Assembly: GCF_002245625.1 (NCBI RefSeq)
Contig: NZ_NOIG01000006.1
Location: 62,001-126,000, forward strand
Direction: 5' to 3'
Length of the DNA stretch: 64,000 bases
From: Acidovorax kalamii
GTDB taxonomy: Bacteria; Pseudomonadota; Gammaproteobacteria; Burkholderiales; Burkholderiaceae_C
How positions within the stretch are numbered: the stretch's first letter is position 1; each line of letters starts with the position of its first letter. Below the pieces are notes generated by a model, which was given only the letters and a program-made list of their open reading frames with translations, did not search any database and was not told the origin of the DNA. Below, in pieces: positions 48,549-56,532 of this stretch. The translations under genes were made by a program, and so were the position numbers.

Positions 48549-48885
48549 TCACGGAATGCCCGCGACCTTCAACCCCAACATCCCCCGCGCCTCCTGCGGC
48601 GAAGCCACCTCCCGCCCCGCATTGCGCGCGTACTCCGCCAGTTTCTCAATCAACGGCCCGTTCGAATCCGCCTTGGTCCCATCCGGCAGATAGAACGTAT
48701 CCTCCAGCCCCGTGCGCAGGTGTCCGCCCAGCTCGGCCACGCGCTGGTGCACGGGCCAGATCTCGCTGCGACCGATGACGGTGGCTTGCCAGGGGGCGTC
48801 TTTGATCTTTAGCTTGAGCAAAATGGGCAGTAGGTCCGGGTCCGCAGGCATGCCAGATTCGACGCCCATCACAAAGTTGCATTCG
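48549..48885 (-). pseudogene. Truncated BKACE (DUF849) gene, 3' end only
   Basis: About 112 codons matching the C-terminus of the full BKACE gene at 50220-51107, from NFVMGVESGMPADPDLLPIL to the end. By eye the DNA differs at about 22 of 315 positions, mostly synonymous. Upstream of 48885 the match stops abruptly and the fic gene follows. The N-terminal two thirds, including the zinc-site histidines, are missing, so it cannot be active. It looks like the remnant of a diverged homologue left when the fic segment was inserted. Confidence 0.8.
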
Positions 48886-48913
48886 CGGCGTACACGCCCC
48901 CATCCGAGGCCTT

Positions 48914-50035
48914 TTATCCACGCTCCCCACGCACCAACAACTCCACCAACGGCGCATTGATGAAATACAAGTGCTTGCCTTGGCTGTGCTCCTGCACCAG
49001 CCCCGCTTGGGCCAGTTGTCGCAAGTAACGCGCTGCCGTTTGTCGCGTGATGCCCAGGTCGTTCTGCACGAATTCGATACGCGTGTAGGGGTGGCGAAAC
49101 AGGTTGTTGAGCAGGTCCTGCGAGTACAGCTTGGGGGTGTCGGTCCGCATGCGGCGCTTGGTTTCTACCATCAGGTCGCGCATGCCCCCCACCAGTTGGA
49201 CGGCTTGGCGCGCCGTCTGCGCCACGGCATTGAGCATGAAGACCACCCACGCCTGCCAGCTAGCGGCAATGGCTGCCGGGTCGCCTTCCGCATCGCGCAC
49301 CTCCTGCAGCAAACGGTAGTAGTCACCCTTGTACTGATTGATGTAGCGTGAGAGGTAGAGCACGGGCGTGTCCAGCAAGCCGGTGCGCACCAAATACAGC
49401 ACACACAGAATCCGCCCGATGCGGCCATTGCCATCACTGAAAGGGTGGATGCTTTCGAACTGGTGGTGAATCAGCGCCATCTTGATGATCGGGTCCAGGT
49501 CGCTGGCCGAGTCATCGTTGACGAATTGTTCCAGCGCCTGCATGTGGGCTTGCACCTGCGAGCTGTCTTGCGGTGGCACGAAGACGGTTGCGCCGGTTTT
49601 CTCATTCTTGAGCACCGTGCCGCCACCGGTGCGAAACGTCTCGCTGCTGTTCTTCAGCAACTGGAACAGCGCAATCAGCGTGCCATTGCCCAGGATGCCT
49701 TGTTGCTCTCGCATGCGGTCGAATCCGTGCCTCAGCGCCTCTCGGTAGCGCGACACCTCCTTGGCGGCGGGCGACACCCATTCGGCGATGTGCAAATCCG
49801 CCTGAAACAACTCGTCCTGCGTGGTGACATAGCTTTCCACTTCCGAACTCGCCTTGGCCTCCTGTAATGCCAAGGTGTTGATCAGAATGGCCTGGTTGGG
49901 AATGCTGGCGGCGCAGCCTTTGAGTTCTGCCAGATGGCGATGGGCCGCGACCAATGCCCTGAGCAGTTCTGGCGTCTGAAAATCGACACCCAGCGGCGGA
50001 AGTTTGGGGATGGAGTAGCTGGGTTGCAACGTCAT
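48914..50035 (-). CDS. fic: Fic-domain protein with C-terminal winged helix
   Basis: A 373-aa Fic protein. The catalytic motif HPFSDGNGRIGR starts with His197; it transfers AMP (or another phosphate-linked group) from a nucleotide to a hydroxyl of a target protein. An N-terminal helix has SSEVES (about residue 79), close to the [S/T]xxxE inhibitory motif of class II Fic proteins, with S where G or N is usual. The C-terminus is a winged-helix domain (YTRIEFVQNDLGITRQTAARYLRQLAQAGLV). A perfect dyad upstream suggests autoregulation. The start at 50035 was preferred over 50077. It is framed by a 315-bp direct repeat. Confidence 0.9.
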   Translation of the reverse strand: MTLQPSYSIPKLPPLGVDFQTPELLRALVAAHRHLAELKGCAASIPNQAILINTLALQEAKASSEVESYVTTQDELFQADLHIAEWVSPAAKEVSRYREALRHGFDRMREQQGILGNGTLIALFQLLKNSSETFRTGGGTVLKNEKTGATVFVPPQDSSQVQAHMQALEQFVNDDSASDLDPIIKMALIHHQFESIHPFSDGNGRIGRILCVLYLVRTGLLDTPVLYLSRYINQYKGDYYRLLQEVRDAEGDPAAIAASWQAWVVFMLNAVAQTARQAVQLVGGMRDLMVETKRRMRTDTPKLYSQDLLNNLFRHPYTRIEFVQNDLGITRQTAARYLRQLAQAGLVQEHSQGKHLYFINAPLVELLVRGERG

Positions 50036-50114
50036 GGAGTCATTCCGCTCGTGTCTGGATTCACGCAAAAAACGCACATGAGCACCATGATGCGTTAAAA
50101 AAACACGACTTTTC

Positions 50115-50138
50115 TAACATGACTGGGCCGTCATGTTA
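50115..50138. promoter_or_regulatory. Perfect dyad upstream of fic, probable operator
   Basis: TAACATGAC and GTCATGTTA form a perfect 9-bp inverted repeat with a 6-base spacer, about 80 bp before the fic start. AT-rich promoter-like DNA surrounds it. The winged-helix domain of the Fic protein is a natural candidate to bind it. Confidence 0.6.
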
Positions 50139-50219
50139 AATAAATGACGTGCCCATGCGCGGTGTTGATCCTTCCAAGAGATGAACGACCGAAGTGAGCA
50201 ATTGCCCACCAGCCGCAAG

Positions 50220-51107
50220 CTAGAGCACCTGTAACCCCAACATCCCCCGCGCCTCCTGCGGCGACGCCACCTCCCGCCCCGCGTTGCGCGCGTACTCCGC
50301 CAGCTTCTCAATCAGCGGCCCGTTCGACTCCGCCTTCGCCCCATCCGGCAGATAGAACGTGTCTTCCAGCCCCGTGCGCAGGTGCCCGCCCAGTTCGGCC
50401 ACGCGCTGGTGCACGGGCCAGATCTCGCTGCGGCCGATGACGGTGGCTTGCCAGGGGGCCTCCTTAATCTTGAGCTTGAGCAGGATGGGCAGCAGGTCGG
50501 GGTCCGCAGGCATGCCGGATTCGACGCCCATCACAAAGTTGTATTCGGGCAGGCGTTCGGTGTACATGCCGGTCTGCACATACATCTCCACGCAGCGCAC
50601 GATGCCCACGTCAAAGCACTCAAACTCGGGCAACGTACAGGTCTCCAGCATCACGTCGATGAAGTCCTTGACCTTGGCGGGCTGGTTGTCGAACAGCATG
50701 GGCGGCCAGGCCCAGGTGCCGTTGCTGCGCACCTTCAGGTAGTTGAGAGAGCCGGCGTTGCACGCCGCCATCTCGGGGCGGGTGGCGCGCAGGCAATCCA
50801 GCGGGCCCTGGTAGTTGGGGCCGACCACGCCGGTGGTCTGGTTGATGATCAAACCCGGGCAGGCCTCGCGCATGGCCTGCACGCAGTCGCGCGCCACCTG
50901 CGGGTCCCAACTGGGCAGGTGGCCTTTGCCGGGCTCCTGGTTGCGAAAGTGCACATGGACCACGGCGGCGCCCGCGTCGTAGGCGCGACGGGCTTCTTTC
51001 GCTAGTTGCTCGGGCGTGACGGGCACGTGATGCTGGCCGGGGTCGGTCAGCACGCCGGTGATGGCGCAGGTGATGATGGCTTTGTTGCCGTGGTCGGTGC
51101 TGTGCAT
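50220..51107 (-). CDS. BKACE / DUF849 beta-keto acid cleavage enzyme
   Basis: A 295-aa zinc-dependent TIM-barrel enzyme. BKACE enzymes cleave a beta-keto acid with acetyl-CoA to give acetoacetate and a new acyl-CoA. The zinc-site histidines are in VVHVHFRN (His51 and His53); INQTTGVVGP and VMGVESGMPADPDLL are also family marks. It is the last gene of the TetR-headed operon, 14 bp after an acyl-CoA dehydrogenase. The natural substrate cannot be read from the sequence. Its 3' third exists as a diverged second copy at 48571-48885. Confidence 0.9.
   Translation of the reverse strand: MHSTDHGNKAIITCAITGVLTDPGQHHVPVTPEQLAKEARRAYDAGAAVVHVHFRNQEPGKGHLPSWDPQVARDCVQAMREACPGLIINQTTGVVGPNYQGPLDCLRATRPEMAACNAGSLNYLKVRSNGTWAWPPMLFDNQPAKVKDFIDVMLETCTLPEFECFDVGIVRCVEMYVQTGMYTERLPEYNFVMGVESGMPADPDLLPILLKLKIKEAPWQATVIGRSEIWPVHQRVAELGGHLRTGLEDTFYLPDGAKAESNGPLIEKLAEYARNAGREVASPQEARGMLGLQVL
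50233..50547. repeat. 315-bp direct repeat, right copy (left copy 48571-48885)
   Basis: Ungapped match to 48571-48885 at about 93% by eye, in the same orientation, 1662 bp apart. The pair brackets the fic gene. This copy is the 3' end of the intact BKACE gene. Confidence 0.85.
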
Positions 51108-51121
51108 GGTGCCTGTCTCCT

Positions 51122-52294
51122 TCAAATGCCTAGCTGGCGTGCAGCCAGGTCTTTCATGATTTCTTCTGCACCGCCGCCGATCATCATGACCTTGACCTCG
51201 CGGTAGATGCGCTCGCTGACGGTGCCGCGCATGAAGCCCATGCCGCCCAGGATCTGCACGGCCTGGTCGGCGCAGAACTGCATGGTTTGGGTGGCGTGGT
51301 TCTTGAGCAGACACACCTGCGCGACCCACTCGGGGCCGGTGCGGCCCGCGTCGGCCTGCGCGGCCACGGACTCGCACCATGCGGCGGTGGACTGGATGCG
51401 CATTTGCATGTCCACCAGCTTGTGGCGGATGACCTGGTGCTCCACCAGCGCGGCGCCAAAGGTCTTGCGCTGGCGGGCCCAGGCCAGGGCTTCGTCGTAG
51501 CAGGCCTCGGCAAAGCCCAGGGCCGATGCGGCGAGGCCAAAGCGCTCGCCATTGAAGTTGGCCATGATGATGCGAAAGCCCGCGCCCTCTTCGCCCAGCA
51601 GGTAGCGGGCGGGCACGCGCACGTTGTCAAAGCGCAGGTGGGCGGTGTCGGAGCAGAGCCAGCCCATCTTGTCGAGCTTGCTGCGCGACAGGCCTGCGCT
51701 GTGGCCGGGGATGAGCAGCATGGAGATGCCGCCACTGCCCTTGCTGCCAGCGTCGCCAATGCGCACAGCCACCGTGATCCAGTCCGCGCGCATGCCGGAC
51801 GTGATGAACACCTTTTCGCCGTTGACGATGTACTCATCGCCCTCGCGCCGCGCAGTGGTCTTGAGTTGGGCTACGTCGGACCCGCCCCCGGGCTCTGAAA
51901 TGGCCAGCGCGGCTATCTGCTCGCCTGCCAGCACGGGCGGGATGACCTCGGAACGCACGGCATCGCTGCCATGCGCCAGCACGGGCGGCAGGCCGATGTT
52001 GTGCGACAGCAGGCTGGCCAGCACACCGCCGCTGGCGCCGTGGCGGCTGAGCGCGCGCCACAGTGGCAGGCGCAGCTGGTAGCTGGCGGGCGTGCCGCCG
52101 TATTGCTCGGGGTAGCCCAGGCCCAGCAGGCCCAGGTCGGCCGCGCGGCGGTACAGGCTGCGGGGGAATTCACCCGCAGCGTCCCACGCGTCCACATGCG
52201 GCGCGATCTCGGTGCGGGCAAAGCGGGTGACGGTGTCGGCGAGGGCGGTGCGGTCTTCTTCGCTCGCCGTGATTGCGTCGGACGTGACGGTCAT
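51122..52294 (-). CDS. Acyl-CoA dehydrogenase
   Basis: A 390-aa FAD enzyme. Typical parts are LAISEPGGGSDVAQLKTTARREGDEYIVNGEKVFITSGMRADWITVAVR, RKTFGAALVEHQVIRHKLVDMQMR and a C-terminal QILGGMGFMRGTVSERIYREVKVMMIGGGAEEIMKDL. The C-terminal GGGAEEI follows the pattern usual for the catalytic glutamate of isovaleryl- and citronellyl-CoA type dehydrogenases. The start overlaps the stop of the biotin-subunit gene (ATGA). A branched acyl-CoA substrate is likely but unproven. Confidence 0.92.
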   Translation of the reverse strand: MTVTSDAITASEEDRTALADTVTRFARTEIAPHVDAWDAAGEFPRSLYRRAADLGLLGLGYPEQYGGTPASYQLRLPLWRALSRHGASGGVLASLLSHNIGLPPVLAHGSDAVRSEVIPPVLAGEQIAALAISEPGGGSDVAQLKTTARREGDEYIVNGEKVFITSGMRADWITVAVRIGDAGSKGSGGISMLLIPGHSAGLSRSKLDKMGWLCSDTAHLRFDNVRVPARYLLGEEGAGFRIIMANFNGERFGLAASALGFAEACYDEALAWARQRKTFGAALVEHQVIRHKLVDMQMRIQSTAAWCESVAAQADAGRTGPEWVAQVCLLKNHATQTMQFCADQAVQILGGMGFMRGTVSERIYREVKVMMIGGGAEEIMKDLAARQLGI

Positions 52295-54225
52295 GCGGGC
52301 GCTCCTTGCGTGGCGGGTGCAAAGCGGGCCAGCACCTGACCGGGCGACACCTGCTGGCCGGGGGCCACCAGCAGCTCGGCCACGGTGGCGGCTGCGGGGC
52401 TGGCCAGGCTGTGTTCGAGCTTCATGGATTCGATGACCACCACGGTGTCGCCCGCCGCCAGCGCCTGGCCTGCAGCCACGGGCAGCGCGACCACCTTGCC
52501 GTTGAAGGGGGCGCGCAACTCCGTCGCACCGCCCGCCACACCCGCGCGCACGGCGGGTTCCCACGATGCGTCTTCCACCCAGCCGTCCACGCCGCCGGTT
52601 TGCCAGTGCCAGCGCCGGGGGCCCACCGCCACGCAGTGCACACCGCGCTGGGGCAGTTGCAAAGTCACAGGCTCTGCACCGGCCTGCTCCACCTGCAGCC
52701 TTCCACCGCCCAGCTCGCGCACGGCAATGGAGTGCACCTCGCCCTGGTGGCGCAGCCGCAGGGGCCGGGCCATGGCACAAGGCAGGTCCGACGTCGGATT
52801 TGAAGCAAAAATGGCCGATAGCGCAGGAGGAACAAGCGCTGATAGCTCTTCATTTAATAGCAACTCCTGCAGGCCAGCAGCGTACTCCGCCAGGAACGGC
52901 ACCAGCGCTTGGCCGCTGGCAAACACGGGGTGCTGCAGGCAGGCCGCCAGAAACGCGCGGTTGGTGGGCAGGCCCAGCACGCGGGTGTTGTGCAACGCAC
53001 GCACCAGCGCGGCGACGGCCTCGGCCCGCGTAGGCGCGTGCACGATGAGCTTGCCCAGCATGGCGTCGTAGTGAGGCGTGACCTCTGCCCCCTCCTCCAG
53101 CGCATGGTCAAAGCGCAGCGCGCCCGGCGCAGCTCGTTCAAACGCGGTGGCGGGCGGCGCGCTGAACCGCAGCACGCGGCCGGTGTGGGGGCGGAAGTGC
53201 GCGTCTTCGGCACACAGGCGCACTTCGATGGCGTGGCCTTGCAGATGCACCTGGTCTTGCGTGAGCGGCAGCGGCTCACCCCGCGCCACGCGGATCTGCC
53301 ATTCAACCAGGTCCAGCCCCGTGAGCGCTTCGGTCACCGGGTGCTCCACCTGCAGGCGGGTGTTCATCTCCATCAGGTAGAAGTCTTTGCCGTCGAGCAA
53401 GAACTCCACCGTGCCCGCGCCCACATAGCCAGCAGCCTGAGCCAGCGCCACGGCGCAGGCGCCCATGCGCTCGCGCAGCGCGGCGTCCACGGCGGGGCTG
53501 GGGGACTCCTCGATGATCTTCTGGTGGCGGCGCTGTACCGAGCAATCGCGCTCGCCCAGGTGGATGCATCCGCCGTGAGCGTCGGCAAAGATCTGCACCT
53601 CCACATGGCGCGGCTGCAACAGTGCGCGTTCGATGAGCAGGTCGCCACAACCAAAACCCGCCAGCGCCTCCGACCGTGCGCTGGCCAGTGCGGCGGGCAA
53701 CTGCGCCAGGTCGGTGACCAGGCGCATGCCGCGCCCTCCCCCGCCCGCGACGGCCTTGACCATGAGGGGCGTGCCGATGCGCGCAGCCTCGGCTGCAAAA
53801 CGCTCGTCGCTCTGATCCTCCCCCGCATAGCCGGGCAAGCAGGGCACGCCGTGTGCGACCGCCAACGCCTTCGCACCAGCCTTGCTGCCCAGCGCGCGGA
53901 TGGCGTCGGGCGGCGGACCGATCCAGGTCAGGCCCGCATCGATAACGGCCCGGGCGAAGTCAGCGTTCTCGCTGAGGAAGCCATAGCCGGGGTGCACGGC
54001 ATCTGCGCCGCTGGCACGGGCGGCGGCCAGCAGCTTATCGATGCGCAAGTAGGTGTCGGCGCTGGCCGCGCCACTCAGCGCCAGGGCCTGGGTGGCTTCG
54101 CGCACATGCAGGGCATTGGCATCGGGATCGGAATAGACCGCGACGGTTTCGATGCCCATGCGGTGGGCGGTGTGAATCACCCGGCGAGTGATCTCGCCGC
54201 GATTGGCGATCAGTATCTTTTTCAT
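52291..54225 (-). CDS. Acyl-CoA carboxylase alpha subunit (biotin carboxylase + BCCP)
   Basis: A 644-aa subunit of the MccA/LiuD/AtuF group. It carboxylates biotin using ATP and bicarbonate. Biotin carboxylase occupies about 1-445 (MKKILIANRGEI, AVAGGGGRGMRLV, HVEVQIFADAHG, MNTRLQVEHPVTE). The BCCP domain closes the chain with ESMKLEH, the biotinylated lysine being about residue 602. Residues about 452-474 are encoded by an R1 repeat in the linker. It pairs with the carboxyltransferase at 57687. Methylcrotonyl- or geranyl-CoA type substrates are possible. Confidence 0.92.
   Translation of the reverse strand: MKKILIANRGEITRRVIHTAHRMGIETVAVYSDPDANALHVREATQALALSGAASADTYLRIDKLLAAARASGADAVHPGYGFLSENADFARAVIDAGLTWIGPPPDAIRALGSKAGAKALAVAHGVPCLPGYAGEDQSDERFAAEAARIGTPLMVKAVAGGGGRGMRLVTDLAQLPAALASARSEALAGFGCGDLLIERALLQPRHVEVQIFADAHGGCIHLGERDCSVQRRHQKIIEESPSPAVDAALRERMGACAVALAQAAGYVGAGTVEFLLDGKDFYLMEMNTRLQVEHPVTEALTGLDLVEWQIRVARGEPLPLTQDQVHLQGHAIEVRLCAEDAHFRPHTGRVLRFSAPPATAFERAAPGALRFDHALEEGAEVTPHYDAMLGKLIVHAPTRAEAVAALVRALHNTRVLGLPTNRAFLAACLQHPVFASGQALVPFLAEYAAGLQELLLNEELSALVPPALSAIFASNPTSDLPCAMARPLRLRHQGEVHSIAVRELGGGRLQVEQAGAEPVTLQLPQRGVHCVAVGPRRWHWQTGGVDGWVEDASWEPAVRAGVAGGATELRAPFNGKVVALPVAAGQALAAGDTVVVIESMKLEHSLASPAAATVAELLVAPGQQVSPGQVLARFAPATQGAPA
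52806..52870 (-). repeat. Dispersed hairpin repeat R1, copy 9, inside the biotin-subunit gene
   Basis: On the minus strand: TTGCTATTAAATGAAGAGCT, ATCAGCGCTTGTTCCTCCTG, CGCTATCGGCCATTTTTGC. This is a full-length R1 that keeps the reading frame and codes for about 22 residues between the carboxylase and BCCP domains. Confidence 0.75.
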
Positions 54226-54338
54226 AGGCTGTGCCCTCGCGGCTCCATCGCCCGCCAGCACGCTGCGCGTGCACGGGCAATCTGCTTCGCCATGCCTGCG
54301 GCATGAACAGCCCGATTGGCAATGAGGATTTTCTTCAT
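54222..54338 (-). CDS. 38-codon leader/vestigial ORF repeating the biotin-subunit start
   Basis: ATG at 54338 overlaps the stop of the hydratase gene (ATGA), and the TGA overlaps the ATG of the biotin-subunit gene. The first nine residues, MKKILIANR, repeat those of the real subunit; the rest (AVHAAGMAKQIARARAACW and on) is unrelated. Either a remnant of a partial duplication or a coupling peptide that carries ribosomes across the gap. Confidence 0.45.
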   Translation of the reverse strand: MKKILIANRAVHAAGMAKQIARARAACWRAMEPRGHSL

Positions 54339-55138
54339 GAGTTCGCACTCCACGGCGGCGCCTTGCGCGCAGCGAACGCCGCCAGCCCTTGCGGCGCCTC
54401 GGGGCCACGCAGCGCTTGCGAAAAAGCAATTGCCGCTTCGTCCAGCAGCGCGGGCAACGGCGTTTCGGGCTGGGCCAGCAACAAACGTTTGGTGGCGGCT
54501 ACAGCGTGGGGTGCGGCGGCGGCGTGGCGTGCGATGGCAGCCCGTACAGCAGCATCCATGTCGCCCTCCACCACGTCATCGACCAGGCCCAAGCGCTGGG
54601 CGGCAGCGGCATCCCAGCGCTCGCCTGTCAGCAAACACCGCCGCGCAGCAGACGGGCCAAGGCGCCGCACCACAAAGGGCGCGATCTGCGCAGGCACGAT
54701 GCCCAGCGTGACCTCGGGCGTGGCGAACTGCGCGCTGGTATGGGCCAGCACCTGGTCGGCGCAGCACACCAGGCCAAAGCCGCCGCCCATGGCCGCGCCC
54801 TCCACCGCCACCACGAGCCACTGCGGCAGCGCGCACAGGGCCTGCAGCAGAGTGCCGAATCGGCGGTTCAGCGGTACCAGCGGGTCAGCCTCGCCGGCGG
54901 CCAGGGGCTGTCCAATGGTCTTGGCAAAGCCACCCAGGCTGCCCCCCGCGCAAAAGTGGCCACCGGCACCACGCAGCACCACGCCTCGCAGGTCGGCATC
55001 GGCTGCAGCCCGCTCGCACGCGGCCAGCAGGGAGTCCACCATCGCCTCGGACAGCGCATTGCGGCTGGCCGGGTCATTGAGCGTCCAGGTTTCCACACAG
55101 CCGCTAGCCAGCGGCGCGCGGGTTATCTGTAAAGGCAT
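54335..55138 (-). CDS. Enoyl-CoA hydratase family protein (AtuE/LiuC-like)
   Basis: A 267-aa crotonase. RGAGGHFCAGGSLGGF (about residue 57) and AVEGAAMGGGFGLVCCADQVL form the oxyanion hole; TPEVTLGIVPAQIAPFVVRRLG is close to the glutaconyl-CoA hydratase group found with acyl-CoA carboxylases. It would hydrate the product of the carboxylase. It follows the 55310 dehydrogenase after a 171-bp gap holding R2 copy C, and leads by ATGA overlap into the leader ORF. Confidence 0.85.
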   Translation of the reverse strand: MPLQITRAPLASGCVETWTLNDPASRNALSEAMVDSLLAACERAAADADLRGVVLRGAGGHFCAGGSLGGFAKTIGQPLAAGEADPLVPLNRRFGTLLQALCALPQWLVVAVEGAAMGGGFGLVCCADQVLAHTSAQFATPEVTLGIVPAQIAPFVVRRLGPSAARRCLLTGERWDAAAAQRLGLVDDVVEGDMDAAVRAAIARHAAAAPHAVAATKRLLLAQPETPLPALLDEAAIAFSQALRGPEAPQGLAAFAARKAPPWSANS

Positions 55139-55177
55139 GTCAGGTCTCCACCGTGCTGCGCGCTACGCACGACATAC

Positions 55178-55303
55178 GAAACTGGCGCGGCCCAGTGCCA
55201 GGGCAGCCGAGCAAGGGCCGCCCCGCAGCGAGGGCTGCGTCCCCCTGCCCGCATTGCGCAGCAATGCGAGAGCGGGGGGTAGCGACGAAGTCGCTCAGGG
55301 GGG
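55178..55303 (-). repeat. Dispersed repeat R2, copy C
   Basis: Minus-strand copy starting 6 bp after the stop of the dehydrogenase at 55310. It shares CCCCCCTGAGCG, CCCGCTCTCGCATTGCTGCG, CAATGCGGGCAGGGGGACGC, AGCCCTCGCTGCGGGGCGGC and the GGGCCGCGCCAGT end with copies A and B. As with the others it lies in the sense direction of the gene before it. Confidence 0.85.
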
Positions 55304-55309
55304 TGTTGC

Positions 55310-56479
55310 TCATCTCTTGGCGACGCCCATGAGCTTGGACAGGATGCCCAGCATCACTTCGTCGGCCCCGCCGCCGATGGACGCCAGCCGCCCGTCGCGG
55401 TACATGCGCGAGACCTTGTTCTCCAGCGTAAAGCCCATGCCGCCCCAGAACTGCAGGCAGGTGTCGGGCACCTCGCGGTTCAGGCGGCCGGCCTTGAGCT
55501 TGGCCATGCTGGCCAGCTCCAGCACGTCCTGCCCGTTCACGTACAGGTCGCAGGCGCGGTAGGTGAGCGCGCGCAGCGCTTCCACCTCGGTCTTGAGTTC
55601 GGCCAGCTTGAACTGCACCCACTGCTGGTCGGCCAGCGTGCTGCCAAACAACTTGCGCTCCTGCGCGTAGTCGATGGTCCACTGGATGCAGTGGTTCAGC
55701 GATTCGAGCGTGCTGGCGGCGCACCACAGGCGCTCTTCCTGGAACTGCTGCATCTGGTAGATGAAGCCCTGCCCTTCGGCACCGATGCGGTAGCGTTGCG
55801 GCACGCGCACCTCGTCGAAGTAGATCAGCCCCGTGTCGCTGCTGTGCATGCCGATCTTGCGGATCTTCTGCGCCACCTCGATGCCCTTGGTGAGCTTGCC
55901 GCCCGGGCCATCCCGCATGGGCACCATCACCAGGCTCTTGTTCTTGTGCACGGGGCCTTCGCCCGTGTTGACCAGCATGCACATCCAGTCGGCCTGCAGG
56001 CTGTTGGTGATCCACATTTTCTGGCCGGTGATCACGTAGTCGTCGCCGTCCTTGCGCGCCACGCTTTTGATGCCTGACACGTCGCTGCCCGCCGCCGGCT
56101 CGCTCACGCCGATGCAGCCCACCATGTCGCCCGCGATGGCGGGGGCCAGAAACTGGCGCTTGAGTTCTTCGCTGCCGTAGCGCGCCAGCGCCGGGGTGCA
56201 CATGTCGGTCTGCACGCCGATGGCCATGGGCACGCCGCCGCAGTGGATGTGGCCCAGCGCCTCGGCCATAGCCAGGCTGTACGAGTAGTCCAGCCCCTGC
56301 CCGCCGTATTCCTCGGGCTTGCACAGGCCCAGCAGGCCCAGGTTGCCCATCTTCTTGAAAACCTCGTGCGCGGGGAAGATCTCGGCCGCCTCCCACTCGT
56401 CCACATGGGGGTTGATCTCTTCATCGATGAAACGCTTGAGGGTCTTCTGGATCTCGCGGTGCTCGTGCGTGAACTGCAT
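55310..56479 (-). CDS. Acyl-CoA dehydrogenase (AtuD-like)
   Basis: A 389-aa FAD enzyme. Segments include [89 protein letters not shown] and FWGGMGFTLENKVSRMYRDGRLASIGGGADEVMLGILSKLMG. The C-terminal GGGADEV is at the catalytic glutamate position of the branched-chain group. It resembles citronellyl-CoA dehydrogenases by eye. MQFTHEHREIQ at 56479 is the likely start. Lies between alkC and the hydratase in the operon. Confidence 0.9.
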   Translation of the reverse strand: MQFTHEHREIQKTLKRFIDEEINPHVDEWEAAEIFPAHEVFKKMGNLGLLGLCKPEEYGGQGLDYSYSLAMAEALGHIHCGGVPMAIGVQTDMCTPALARYGSEELKRQFLAPAIAGDMVGCIGVSEPAAGSDVSGIKSVARKDGDDYVITGQKMWITNSLQADWMCMLVNTGEGPVHKNKSLVMVPMRDGPGGKLTKGIEVAQKIRKIGMHSSDTGLIYFDEVRVPQRYRIGAEGQGFIYQMQQFQEERLWCAASTLESLNHCIQWTIDYAQERKLFGSTLADQQWVQFKLAELKTEVEALRALTYRACDLYVNGQDVLELASMAKLKAGRLNREVPDTCLQFWGGMGFTLENKVSRMYRDGRLASIGGGADEVMLGILSKLMGVAKR

Positions 56480-56532
56480 GGTGCTTGTCTCCTGCTGTTG
56501 CGTTTGTGTGTTCGTGTGCCTGCAAACCTCGA

